A stretch of DNA of 64,000 nucleotides from Epiperipatus broadwayi (lineage: Eukaryota > Onychophora > Udeonychophora > Euonychophora > Peripatidae). The notes beneath the pieces are model-generated. The model worked only from the letters and a program-made list of their open reading frames with translations, made no database searches and was not told where the DNA came from. This document shows positions 46,842 to 58,970 of this stretch, piece after piece; positions within the stretch are counted from its first letter, which is position 1, and each line of letters begins with the position of its first letter. The stretch lies in assembly GCA_028023455.1 (NCBI GenBank), contig JAQFVV010006246.1, forward strand, positions 6,756,460-6,820,459. Reading direction: 5' to 3'. Both the position numbers and the translations under genes were made by a program.

Positions 46842-47433
46842 ATGGTTTATTTAATTAAGAAATTCCGTAATTAGTTTACAAATTTTAGTAAGTAATTTAG
46901 TTAAAATAAATTATCTTTGAACATTAATATTTTGTCAGTCAATTCTTTACTCACACTACTAATTAAAGCAGCAGTTTATTATATCATTCTTTTTGATTGA
47001 GCTAGTTGGGATGTCTTAGGCACTGAATTAGTTTGCTGGCATTCAGAGTATGTTAATTGCTTATTGTAATTAACTGGTGTCTGGGATTTATTCTGAAACA
47101 AAAAAGTGCTCTGAATGACAGGTGTTAAATTTTGCAGCCGAGAAGAACTGTGGTCTTAAAATGTAGTCATAGTTATGTATCTTATATATAGCTCTGGTTT
47201 GGGTATAGGACCCTCTGGGTATGATGCTTCTCTGCCTAAGGGACAGGTGTGGAGAAATATGTAAATTGCATTGGAGTAGATCGAATTTATAAGAAATCAT
47301 TTTATAATATCATATTTTATATATAAAACTAAGTCTTACAAATTTGCTTTTCACAATTTCTATTATATTAAAGAGTTAAAATTTCATGCTAGATTTTGTT
47401 TATCTAATCGATCTACTACCTCACCTGGTTCAT
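46842..47433 (+). repeat. 5' LTR of the older element
   Basis: About 590 bp matching 50689-51194. Immediately downstream lies TTTGGATTTTTCCAATGTGG followed by GAGCAGAAC, where a primer-binding site would be; none could be assigned with confidence. Confidence 0.7.
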
Positions 47434-47828
47434 TTGGATTTTTCCAATGTGGGAGCAGAACTGTCATAAATGACATTCAGTTAAATATTTTTCTTGTTTG
47501 AAAATAAAAATTAAAAAAAAACGCTAAATTGCATAATTGTAATTAAGAAAGTGGTATAATTTAAATTAAGGAATTGACCAAAACAATTTTTTGCCTTTGA
47601 AATGAAAAGAGAGAAAGTAAAGACAGTTAGATATTTTAGGCGGAGTTAAGACACTGATGATGGGTAGAAAAAAGGAACAAGAGGGTTGGAGTCAGTCATA
47701 TGTTTTGTTTTAAGAAAATAACCAAACAGTTAATATCTTGAATTTATTTTAAATGAAAGTGTCAATCAAATAAACATTGAAAAAAAAAAAACAACTTTGA
47801 AATTTGTTTCAAAAATAGGGGAAAAATA

Positions 47829-48230
47829 AGAGAATGAGACACAGATGATGAAAATGATGGAAGAAATGCCTCAGGAATTCAGGCAAAGTCAGCAAGAATT
47901 CAAAGTAAAAATGATTAGAGAAATAAGAGGTGAGATAACAAGAAAGGTAGAGAAAGACTGAAAAATCATAGAGTTAGGTTTATTTAAAGAAAGTCAGGAA
48001 GTCAAAAAGGAAGTTGAGGTAATAAAAGACATGAAAATTGAATCAAAACCAAATAGTGTTGAAATAGATAAGGTGGAAACAAACAGAAATATTTAGAGAT
48101 TGGATACAGATAGATAGTAGGATAGAAAAGTTACAAAAAGCAGATCAAAAGATTAAAAACAAGTTGATTAAGCAATATGATTTTAAAGCAGAAATAAAAG
48201 CAATCTACAGAGTAATGTTAGTTAACATAT
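47829..48230 (+). pseudogene. Coiled-coil Gag-like relic of the older LTR element
   Basis: The frame gives ENETQMMKMMEEMPQEFRQS followed by QQEFKVKM, and after an internal stop FKESQEVKKEVEVIKDMK. In another frame it gives RIEKLQKADQKIKNKLIKQ. The composition (Glu/Lys/Gln/Met, no Pro or Gly) indicates a long coiled coil. The Met-rich start recalls the Gag part of the ORF at 34832-35677. Stops and frameshifts show decay. Confidence 0.5.
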
Positions 48231-50688
48231 TCAAAAGGGCTATAAAAATGAATTGTTTCCATTCACTGTTATTGATATGATCAAAGATAAAGTAGACAGT
48301 TTGAAGAACTATGGAGTTTTGATAAGTATAAAGGTTTTCAGTTATACAAAGTTGAAAGTAGAACAGAGCATGAAAGAGACAAGGCAATAAATTATAAGTG
48401 AAGGATAGACAAAAGGGGGGAGTTAATTTAGATTAGAGAGTTAGTAGGTAAAAAAAAAGAACTTCCTGACCGAGTTTATAAGTCCGTAAGGGATAGAATG
48501 TTAAAGTAAAGGAAAGAAACAAAGGACTGGAAATAGATAATGAGTTGAATATAATTATTTTGACATAGGTGATAAACCTGAATCAGAGATTTCATTATTT
48601 AAAGCTAAAATAATAAATTTAAAAAAATATAAAAAAGAAAATGAGGAATTGTTTTTTGTAAAATAATAATAATGGAGGCATCACCAAGTAAAAAAAAATT
48701 TTTTTTTCACGTGCATATTGAGAAGAAAAACGTTTGTAAATAAATGGGTCAAATTAATAGTTTAAAGTAATGTTAGTAGGAGTAAGTAGTAAGTGAATAA
48801 AATAACGGAAATACAAATAATAAAATCAAGTTGAATAAAAACAAAATATTAAAGTAGTGTAATAAAATAAAAGTTTTTTGAAAACACTCAGGAATGATTT
48901 AATATAAATAAATATTATAAATAAAATAAATCTAAGTTATGTTAGGAGTGTATAAGGGATTGTAATTAATTGAAAGGAGAGTAGGAGATATAAAATTGAG
49001 GTTTAGAGAAACAAATGTGTAAAGCTGTAGGCTGTATGAGCAGGGGAAAATATTCTTAGGGTGAGGCTACTCAGAAAGTTCTGGATGCACCCATTATTCC
49101 TATATAAAAATGCATCCTGGGAACAACCAGAGCAAGTCATGGATCACTTCTTTGGGGAAGATTCCCCATATTTCATATTATTTCCAAAGCATAAGTCGAA
49201 TTGGACAGTAGATGAATCCTACCATTTACAGTAATCTTTTTCTTTAACCAAAGTCTGGTAGGAAAAACTGGCATATGAAGCTTCATTTCACATATGTGTA
49301 AGTCGGTATAAGCCAGAAAACTCTGCATCTGCCTCATCTTAAAATCCTGTTTCACAAAAAATAGGGTTGTCCTGGGGAGGGGGGGGTCATCATTCAGTAC
49401 AAGATCATTGTAAGCAATGTTGTCAGCCTAGATAGAAGAAAAGAATAGTCAAAAAAGGATTGTCCTCAGCATGTATAGTTCCAGATATAAAGAAAAAACT
49501 TTAAAAAAATTTTTTTTCCATGTAAATAGTTCAGATTTAGTAAAGAAGTTAACAGAGATAAAATGGTTAAAATGACACATTTTACTCTTGTCAGAGAAGC
49601 AGTATAATGTACCATTAATGAATAGCACTTCAAATAAAATTGTTTACAGCTATTAAATAAAATTGCATATTTAAATAATGGAAAGATTTTGAAATAAAAA
49701 TATCTAATTTGAAAAAAAGAAGAAATCTATAAAAGTTTAAAGAGTTTTCTTCATATAAACATAGATCATCAAAAGGCAAATGTCAGTTATCAGTATAAGT
49801 TTTACAAATTAATTAATTCATGGGGAAGAAAATCTAATATAGAAAAATTAAACCATTAAAAAAAAAGAAATCTAAAAACTAAAAAAATCCCTCTTCATTT
49901 ATTTTAAGAATAAGGATGTGTGAATAAAAATTGTATTTAAGTATAAAGAAAATAATAAAATGTGTGCATGTTGGAAATATGAAAGTTAAATATTAAAAAT
50001 AAATAAAAGTTTGTAAATAAAAATTTCCCTCAAAGATTGCAAATACTCATAAGCTATATGAAAACAGGATTAGCAATGGCTACTAATTAAAATCCATAAA
50101 CAGGATTAATTAAGAGCCTTAAAAATTTAATCAAAGCAGTGGATGAATTAAAAAGAATAACAACAAGGTCATAATATAGATAGAGCAGAAAATTTTGTCA
50201 GTCATTCAGAGATTTAGAAATCTAGAATCTTTCACGTATTTAGATCCAGTCATCTGTAGATGCAGTTTGTTAAATGCAGTGTTAAGCTGAAAATAAGAAC
50301 AAGTGTCCGGCTTCCAGCCTCAGTCCGATAGAACCTTAGCAGTCTTCCCGAAAGAAGCAATGCCCATTAAATAACTTGAAGCTGCCAGTAACATCTGACT
50401 TCCTGAAAGAGAAGTAACACATAATAGCATCATTAGGACCACAACAAAAGCCTAAAATCCAACCAGTTGGTAAAACACACATGCAGCAGTAAATAATTTG
50501 AAGCCACCATATTAAAAAATCCTATAGGTAATAACATTTTCTTATTCCAATTCTTGATATTAATTAATGTAGCCATTGAACTATTTATGTGAGTGTTTAA
50601 TGCTTTATACTTATTTAATGTTTTACGTTATATTACATTACTATCGTAAGTTATTAAGAATGTGTGTGTAGTTATTATAAATGAAGTC
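48231..50688 (+). other. Decayed interior of the older LTR element
   Basis: Purine-rich, with no readable protease, RT or integrase. A G+C-richer patch at 49025-49390 differs in composition from its surroundings and may be a separate insertion. The small frame at 49173-49355 is not a gene. Confidence 0.5.
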
Positions 50689-51194
50689 ATGGTTTATTTA
50701 ATTAAGAAATTCTATAATTAGTTTACAAATTTTAGTAAGCATTATTACTCATACCACTAATTAAAGCAGTAATTTATTATATTATTCTTTTTGATTGAGC
50801 TAGCTGGGATTTCTTAGGTGCTGAATTAGTTTGCCGGCATTCAGAGTATGTTAGTTGCTTATTGTAATTAACTGGTGCCTGGGATTTACTCCGAAACAAA
50901 AAAGTGCTCTGAATAGCAGGTGTTGAATTTTGCAGTCAAGAAGATCTGTGGCCTTAAAACGTAGTCATAGTTATGTATCTTATATATAGCTCTGGCTTGG
51001 TCATAGGTACTCTCTAGGTATTATGCTTCTCTGCTTAGGGACAAGTGTGGAGCAATACGTTAATTGCATTGGAATAGATTGAATTTATAATAAATCATAA
51101 ATTTCACTTTTCACAATTTCTATTATATTAAAGAGTTAAAATTTCATGTTAGATTTTGTTTCCTGATTTGATCTTCTATCTCACCCGGTTCATA
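50689..51194 (+). repeat. 3' LTR of the older element
   Basis: Matches 46842-47433 with a ~58-bp internal deletion, and ends at GGTTCAT where a TA-rich palindrome begins. Confidence 0.7.
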
Positions 51195-51201
51195 TATATA
51201 T

Positions 51202-51215
51202 ATTAATACTGTTAC

Positions 51216-51262
<47 letters not shown>

Positions 51263-51275
51263 GTAACAGTATTAA
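51202..51275. repeat. Long palindrome with a TA microsatellite in its loop
   Basis: The arms 51202-51221 and 51256-51275 are reverse complements (AATACTGTTACTTTTTA and its mirror), separated by about 34 bp of pure AT repeat. It should extrude readily as a hairpin. Confidence 0.85.
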
Positions 51276-54200
51276 AACTTTTATTACTTTGTTTAAACTT
51301 TATATTTAACTCTTTTATGATTGTATGTTTTAATAATTTAAAATGTATATCACATCTATTAATTGCAATCTTAAGAAAGATGCAAGGTAAATTAGGATTA
51401 TTTTTTACTTCACCCATCTCAATGAATTAATGTTTATTTCAATAAATTTATATTATTATTAATGTAAGTCCTTTGATTTGCCTATTGCAGCAATCCTTAT
51501 AAAATTGTTTTATTACATAATTTATTTTACAATGAAGATAATTCATTGTACATCCCATACTAAACTTTATCATCAAGTGAGCCATCATTTATTGAATTGT
51601 ATCTTCTTTGCCAAGCAAAATACTTATTCTCTGAACCATTGGCACCTTACAAAATTCATGAGTCCATTGTAAATATAAATTTAAACTGCCATAGAGCCAT
51701 TTGTGAATCAATATATTTATTTATCTATTTTTACTTATATACTTTAGTTGTCTAAGTATAACATTTATATAATATTTTAGTGCTCAAATATTTAGTGCAT
51801 AAGTGAAGAAAATCACTTGGTTCATGATTTTATTTATTATATGTGGGTGCCCAAATGTATGAGGCACAAGCCAGCTAGCAATGCTCAGTTATAATATTTT
51901 TATTAGATTCATAAATGCATGCAACTCACATTTTAGATGTATATTTTGGCAGTTTTTTAGTTTTCCTTTACATTTTTGCTCACCCAGCAAGGAAATAATG
52001 CTATGTATGAGATGATGTTGCTTCATTAGCATTGTTATTATATGTTTTAGAAAATTTTCCATCACATGGCTGTTATATTTAAAAAAACTATAAAAATTTT
52101 ATTGGCTTTATTTTAATAGTTAAGCAAATATATTCTTCAGTGTCATTTGTTGTATAACATAGAATATAATCAATATCATGTATAAAAGTCTCTCATACTA
52201 ATGCTTAAGAGAAATTATAATTTTTATAAAGCATTTTTTTTTAAAGGCTTCCCATGCAGATTTTGTGATAAATGCTTGTATTAAAATATGGATGCTTATA
52301 GTTTTGACATTATTCTCATAGAGGAATAAAGCTATCGATTTATATAAACAACCAGAGGTGATCACACACATTAAAAAATAATTTAATATACAACAGAATT
52401 ATAAATTTAACATTACAACACTAAAATATTTTAAAGAAAGCAATTACATTTCAGATTACATTTTTTATTTATGTATAGAACAGACATTTCATACATTTTA
52501 TATTTTGTGTATATCTGAAAGCTAACATGTTTAAATTTAGATTTAATAAAATTAGTTTTAATTGATTTAGTTTGTTAGGATATTTTTTAAATAATATTTA
52601 TTAAAAGACCAATTTAAAATTAATTGAAGTGAATATCTGAGAGTTTTATGGTTTATGATTTATTTATTTTAAATGATTATAAATGAAGCAATTGATAAAG
52701 CTTGAAAGTATTATTTTCTTTCTCTTCATTTTTGAGCAATGTTCATAATGTTGTTACCAAGTTGATTAAAAAATCTTAGCGTCTACCATTTTGACTGACA
52801 ATAACCTTGATGACCTCTTCCAAATTTTCCCAGAAAACCCAAAAAACCCAAATGCATTATGGGATATATATTGAATTCAGACATCAGCTAATCAAACAAG
52901 TTAAAAGCTGTTTGAAAACACCAGACAATCTTCACAAATTTTTTTTGCAGTCAGAAACTAAGCAGGTTAAAATTTTTAAATAGCCATTTTGTATGCCATT
53001 TACATGATGATTGCCTAGGCTAATCAGTCTAGGTATTTTGCTGTTCCTGATTAAAGCTGATTTCTTTCTTATTGTATTATGAAAAGAATGAATAACAACA
53101 AATAAACTAGAAATCATCAATGATTAATTAATTAATTCTTTATTTCAAAAAAATCTCATTTATTACAGTCAACTGTTAGTGGAAAATGGATAAACTGACC
53201 TATGAAATGCTGTCTCATTACTTCAACAATAAATTGCTGGACTTTTTCAATTGGAACTGATATATTTTGGAAAAGTTATATTTATTAACTTCAAATAAGT
53301 TGCTGATATTTATTTTCAAAATATTGTAAAATAATTGTTCTCTTCAAAAAAAATGTGCATATTAAGTCTCAATATTGTGAAGTTATCTCATCTTTAATTA
53401 TGGAAGGAAAACTTTAAATAATAATTTTTCAATTCAAACATGCGTCCATAAACTTCATCACTTGGAAAAATATTTAACTTTAATTCAAAAATTAATGGAA
53501 ATCACACTGTTTATGAATAATAAACTATTTGCTTGATCGTATATAGGATCAGTACTATTAGCAACATGAATTAAAAATCTATAAATAAATGCAAATTCTT
53601 TAGATAATATCTTTAACATCTTTTAAGATGGATTAAATTGCTGTGTATAATAAAGTATAAATTTGTCTCCAATGCTTAAAAATGCATTATGAATTATCAA
53701 TGCTGAATATTAAATACCAATAAATGGATAATGGATTATGAAAACTAAATATTTAAATTAAACTCATGAATCATGGATTATCAAAGCAAATATTAGCATG
53801 TTAAATATAGCTTACCTTGGAATAACAAGTACGCTAAATAAATTTATTAATTTTGATATTGTGCCACAGATAGCATATTACAAAGTGAAATTAATTGTGC
53901 TTTATATAATCTTTGATGTGTTATTTAAAAAGTGTTTGTAAATTCTCAAGAACTTAGAAATATTTTTCAAGTATCCGTATTCCATTGGTATACATTTTAA
54001 ATCATCATAACCATTGGAGGATTACTTAATGCACGTCCTTATAATTTCTTCTTTCTTATTTAATTAGTTAGTTATTATTAGTAGTGTAATAAAGTTTCAA
54101 TCAGTTATTACTATGCTAATGTATAGGTAATATTTTATTTAATAATATTATTAGTAATATTGAATGGGATTAAATGGGATTTACCTTAGATTTAGGTTGT

Positions 54201-55604
54201 ATAAATGTAAAGAACCATTAAACTTATATAAAACTGTGCTACATTACAATTATTATATGTTTTATGGGTTATTAAGTTTCAATCTCATAAGTTAAGTGAC
54301 ATTAAGTAGATCTGTAAGGAATATTTTATGTATCATTCTTATATGCTAAAATTAATATTTTAAAAGTTATATAATACTTAACAAGGCAGCCTAATAATCT
54401 AGACATGTAATGAATCCGGTAAAAGATCTTGAGATGAAATAAATAAGCCTTTTATCGTAAATATCATTTAGGTACACTAAGCAATAATTGCACTTACTTT
54501 TTTTAAAAGAGTGAAAACTTCTCCAGCATTATTTTAAGTGATTTTAATTAATTAGTTAATGAAGCAAACTAATTAAGAAGCACACAGAGCATTTACCATG
54601 ATCATTAGAATGATGATTATTAATCTCCAATACTTGAATTGAGGATTTTTTTTTTTGACACAGTAAACAACCTATTCCTATTTAATGCTAGGGTCTTCAG
54701 AATACTATATGATAATATATTTTTTATATCACAAATTAGATTTAGGAAACAAATATTAATATTATTAGACCTTTTATATAATTTTCTTCGTTATTATTCG
54801 TTTTTATTATTTATTTTAAATTATATAATGAAGTAATTGTTAATTTTTAACACTTCTCTTTTGTCGTTATTAAAGCTACATCATTGCTGCATATTTAGGA
54901 GATAAAGATTATATTTAAGATTAAATGACACAAATCTATTTGGATTAAATACATCATTATTGTATAAATGTTATCTGAATTATAAAGGTATTAGGTAAGA
55001 TGATGTACATAAAATCCCTTTTACATTATTGTATCCTAAAATGCATAAAATCACTTTACATCCATGCATTTATTTTATTTTATATGTATTAAAATTTCTA
55101 GCTTTAGTTTTTAAAACACAGATTAAGTTGCTCTTGATTAGTTCTTATAGAATAAGAAACGTTATATGTAATTTTTATTATTATTAAAATATAAGAAGAT
55201 TGAGAGTATACATATTATTAAATAACTCTGAAAAATTGATTTATTATTTTATTAAATGTGAATATATTATTAAAGTATAGAATAGTATTAGCTTATGCGG
55301 AAATATAAAAAACTTGACATGTATTACAGTTCAGTTACGTTACCGTGATAGCAGCACTTTTACATTATTGCCTCCATCGTAACTGGCTTTTTCCTTATGG
55401 TTTCAATATATATGCAAAAATAATTAACATTAAACGTAATTAACATTATTTCATGAAGTTAGCTAAGTGAAAGTTTCCCTCCAGTACTGGAATTATTTTT
55501 CTTTACTTCTAACTTTTCATGAAATCTCTATCATTAACAGATGTTATTACTTGAAATTATAAGTTTTTTCTTTACAAAGTAATAATAAATCAAAAATTGC
55601 ATTC
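51276..55604. other. AT-rich spacer, no gene seen
   Basis: No repeat shared with the rest of the window and no coding signal. The frames at 51478, 52932 and 54639 are short, with no recognised domain. Confidence 0.5.
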
Positions 55605-55948
55605 TGAAAGTAATTAACAAATGAAATATTTAATCTAATATAAATGAAAAAATGACTATTATGGAGGGTGGGTACATTAATTCTTTCAATTACTGAGATT
55701 TAGAACACAATTTAATACAGATTAATAAGGGGGGGAACATCATCTGTTTAATGTTCAATTTCTAAATGCTGAAAATAGTTAAGAATTGAAATATTTAACC
55801 TAACACAAATTAAAAAATGAATGAATAGAAGGGGCATGAGACTTAATACTTGTTTCAACTCCTGTGATCTAGTATCCAATTCAATCCAAATTAATATTTT
55901 CAGATATCATTAGATAATAAAGGTATCATCTGGTTAATGTTCAATACA
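55605..55948. repeat. Two diverged tandem copies of a ~165-180-bp unit
   Basis: The units 55605-55769 and 55770-55948 share in order GAAATATTTAAYCTAA, ATGA..GGG, an AATTTAATACAGATTAAT-like block, and CATCTGKTTAATGTTCAAT. The copies differ by many substitutions, so the duplication is old. Confidence 0.65.
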
Positions 55949-56119
55949 ATATAATTCTCTAATTTTTCAAAATAACCATTTTTGTTAACTAAAGTCAAAT
56001 TTAGTTGATATCCATATAAATATAATACTAAAAAATGAATTAAAAAACTATCATTTAATTTCTATTGACAATTAAAATTTACAAAAATACAATGAAAATA
56101 GAAATTATAAGCTTATCTG

Positions 56120-56680
56120 GTACTTTGGTATTAGAGCTGCAATGTAGGGGAGACAGGAGGAATTTTTACACACACAATAAATGTGTAATGACATCAAATT
56201 GAAAGAAAATAATCTCTCAAGTATACATGAATGGCTTGTTATTTAAAAACAAAAATCATTTATTGTTTGTTTAGTGCATATTTAAACAAACATTTTTTTT
56301 TGTAGTGGCATCATTTCATTAAGATCGCAAAACGCACAAATGTCTTGTTCAAAATCATACATTTCTTATTGAAAATGATAAATATGTTTATTATGTTTTT
56401 ACTTTTAATTATTTTTAGTCCTGCATTATGGAGCATGTATTAGATCTAGTGCACCCTTTTCACATTTGTATCAAACCCCTGATAACTTTATAAATCTTGC
56501 CAAAAATATGTACAAGATCTGTGTACATGTTTTTTTTTGCCAAAAAAAATCCATGTACACGTTATTTTAGTCAGATCTCAAGATTACACAGTTATCAGCA
56601 GATTGATACGAATGTAAACAGGCACAGTAGGTCTAATACATGCTCCATGTTACAGCTCTAATACCAAAGTACCCTTATCT
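56120..56680. mobile_element. Composite element with inverted ends (families F1 and fold-back)
   Basis: The left end TGGTACTTTGGTATTAGAGC is mirrored at the right end, where the reverse complement of 56651-56678 reads GGTACTTTGGTATTAGAGCT. The left part (56120-56370) is repeat family F1, and the right part (56420-56680) is a fold-back MITE of the type at 19262-19465. Either two related elements lie head to head or this is one ~560-bp element with longer terminal inverted repeats. No coding capacity. Confidence 0.6.
56425..56652. mobile_element. Fold-back MITE-like element, copy 2
   Basis: The left arm GGAGCATGTATTAGATCT is mirrored on the right by GGAGCATGTATTAGACCT. The GTATCAA, GATAACT and GTGTACATG blocks are also mirrored around a T-rich centre near 56530-56540. 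It matches the element at 19262-19465 in sequence and plan. Confidence 0.7.
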
Positions 56681-56689
56681 TTCTTACTG

Positions 56690-58389
56690 CATTGCCAAAT
56701 CTATATAATATTAATATCATTTACTTTTTTTAATTACTTTTACAATGCTAAATGATAAAAATAGAAATGAAAACAGAATTTACAATAGTTTAAACAAAAT
56801 TAATATGATTAAAGAAAGCAAATTTTTAAAATCCAATTAACAATATCAAAACAAATCAATTATCAATGCAATTCAATTATATATATATATATAAATAGGA
56901 TAACTAAATATTAAATAGATACATTTAAGATCTTTAAAATAAATTTACATTTACACCATATCAAAAACCCATTCTAAGAAAACAAATTATATATGAATCA
57001 AAACAAAATAGTCAATTTAACTAAATCAATCTGAATAAAAAACTATATTTTTTGTGCAATTTTATAATTTTATTTAGTCAGCCAACAAACAACAATAGCA
57101 CATACAAACAAATAAAAAATTAAAGGCAGAAATTTTTTACCTCAATATATAACATTCAATTTACAACTTAAATAACTGAAATCTTTTAGATTTACAATTA
57201 AGAAATATTTTCACTATTTTAATAGTTGAATTTCCAAAATATGCTGTACTCTCTATGCAGAGATAAGATAGATACAAACAACACTGGCTGAAAATTGATT
57301 TTATTATCAGGAATAATGTGATATACAAAGAAAAAATATCATTATATTTATAGATTTAAATTCTCCATAATGTACTTTTCAGAGGGCAAATAAATTCTTT
57401 TAAAATTCAATAAACTCCCCCCAAAAATTATTGTTTAAAATGTTGATATTATTTTATCACAATCACAGACACACACACACACATGTATAATATTTTACAT
57501 CCATAAATTCATCTTCTGGTTGATACTCTTAAAATAAAATCCATCTACTGATTTATTAATATGATACTGTTTATAGTTCAGATGTCATTCACGGAGCTTT
57601 TTGTTAATATTCAATCTCCATTGTGCTGAGATCATGTTATCTTTTCTGCATATTGATTATTATAAATGAAACTAACAATTACTGTTTGGAGATTTATTTT
57701 TTTTATTTAAATAAATACATACGAATGGGAAGGAAATATTTAATGATCTTTCTCAAAGTTCAGTAGACAGATAAATTCTATATCAAATGTGAAGTTGAAA
57801 GCTTCCACATAATTTTTCAAAAATAAAATGAATAATAAAAAAAATCTTTTCTGACTTCCAATGAATATTTATTGGGATCAAAACAGAGGAAAAGCAATTA
57901 CTTAACTTTAAAATATTGCACATTAATTAATAAACTGAAATAAAAAATAAATTATGATATTAATCAAATATTTATCACCAAAGATTTCTAAGTGTTAAGT
58001 GCTGGTGAAAGCAGCTGCATTATAATTAATTATTCATAATAATTATATTTAACATTTTGGAATTTAAAATTGTAACAACAGAAATAATAATGATGAGTAA
58101 AAGAATAATGATTTAAATACGTGTTGGTACATAATTAAGTACACATTTAGATTTGTTTAGTATATTAAAGCAAATTTACTGTCATATCTCAGCAAAATAT
58201 TAATTATTATAATGTCTCTTCTGTTAATACTGTTAATTTGCTATGGCTTGCTATCTCTTTTCATTTCAAAATATAATTAATACTGATTATAAATTTCACT
58301 AAGATTATAAACTGATATACATTAAGAATGATTGTGAATTTTATATGATAAAGTAGCTCTATCCATATTCTATTAGTAAGACTCTTAAT
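56690..58389. other. AT-rich spacer, no gene seen
   Basis: A CA microsatellite at 57466-57482 and TA runs near 56876-56892. No coding signal. Confidence 0.5.
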
Positions 58390-58970
58390 GTGCTCTGCGA
58401 TGAAATACTAAAGATTGTAAAAAATGAAAAGAAAAGAGGAACTTTCCCTACTGATAATACAACCAAACTTTTATCATTTTGCATAACAATAACATACTTT
58501 GAAAACAACACAGAAGTCTTCCAACAAAATCCAGGGATGATTGTGGGGTCACAACTGTCACTCTTAATCAATGACATTTACACAGAAGAACTTGAGACCA
58601 CCATAAACACTACTTCATCTCTAATAAAATCTGGCTTTGCTATGTCAATGATGCATTGTTGTGTAACCATATGGTGAAACATTATTAGAAAGTCTAAATA
58701 CAAATCAATGACATATTAGTTTTAATTAAATCCACAATTGAATTAAAAAAAAAAAAAAATTCTAAAATATTTTTGTGACAAGTTCCTCATGAAAAAAATC
58801 AAAAGTATGATTTACAGAAATACCATGTGTATCTGATCATGAAAGAAGTACAAAAAGGGAATCTATACTAACACTATGGAATAAGAAAATGTTTTACATA
58901 GAACTCTCCTGAAGAATGGTTATTCATCAGCTATCATTAAGAAAACTTTAAATGGATGATAAAGAAATAA
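58390..58970 (+). pseudogene. Penelope-like element reverse transcriptase relic (motif B to catalytic box)
   Basis: The 95-codon frame reads DEILKIVKNEKKRGTFP, KLLSFCITITYFENNTEVF, QQNPGMIVGSQLSLLINDIY and TEELETTIN. This matches the Penelope-like order EALKIV, LL.FC...TYF, FQQ..G.AMGSP.SP..A.IYME..E. The catalytic box follows as YVND in a different frame (58641-58652, within WLCYVNDALLCNH), so a frameshift lies just before it. Further down LLKNGYSSAIIKKTL (about 58920-58955) resembles the later Penelope L..NGYP..II segment, again after stops. The degenerate GSQLS in place of GSP.S and the frameshifts mean it is inactive. The GIY-YIG endonuclease was not recognised. Confidence 0.75.

Larger units (their letters stand above)
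46842..51194 (+). mobile_element. Older LTR retrotransposon, coding region decayed
   Basis: Direct repeats 46842-47433 and 50689-51194 share long identical blocks, for example AAAAAAGTGCTCTGAATG/A and AGTCATAGTTATGTATCTTA. They have many substitutions, and the right copy lacks a ~58-bp stretch. Both start at ATGGTTTATTTAATTAAG and end at GGTTCAT. The 3.2-kb interior is purine-rich on the plus strand and has a Gag-like coiled-coil relic near the left repeat, so it reads rightward. No pol was recognised. The higher LTR divergence makes it clearly older than the element at 32450. Target duplications were not identified; a TA microsatellite starts exactly at the right end. Confidence 0.7.

Noticed and set aside
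58359-58577. Minus-strand frame opposite the Penelope relic
   Set aside because: It is the antisense shadow of the RT frame at 58390.
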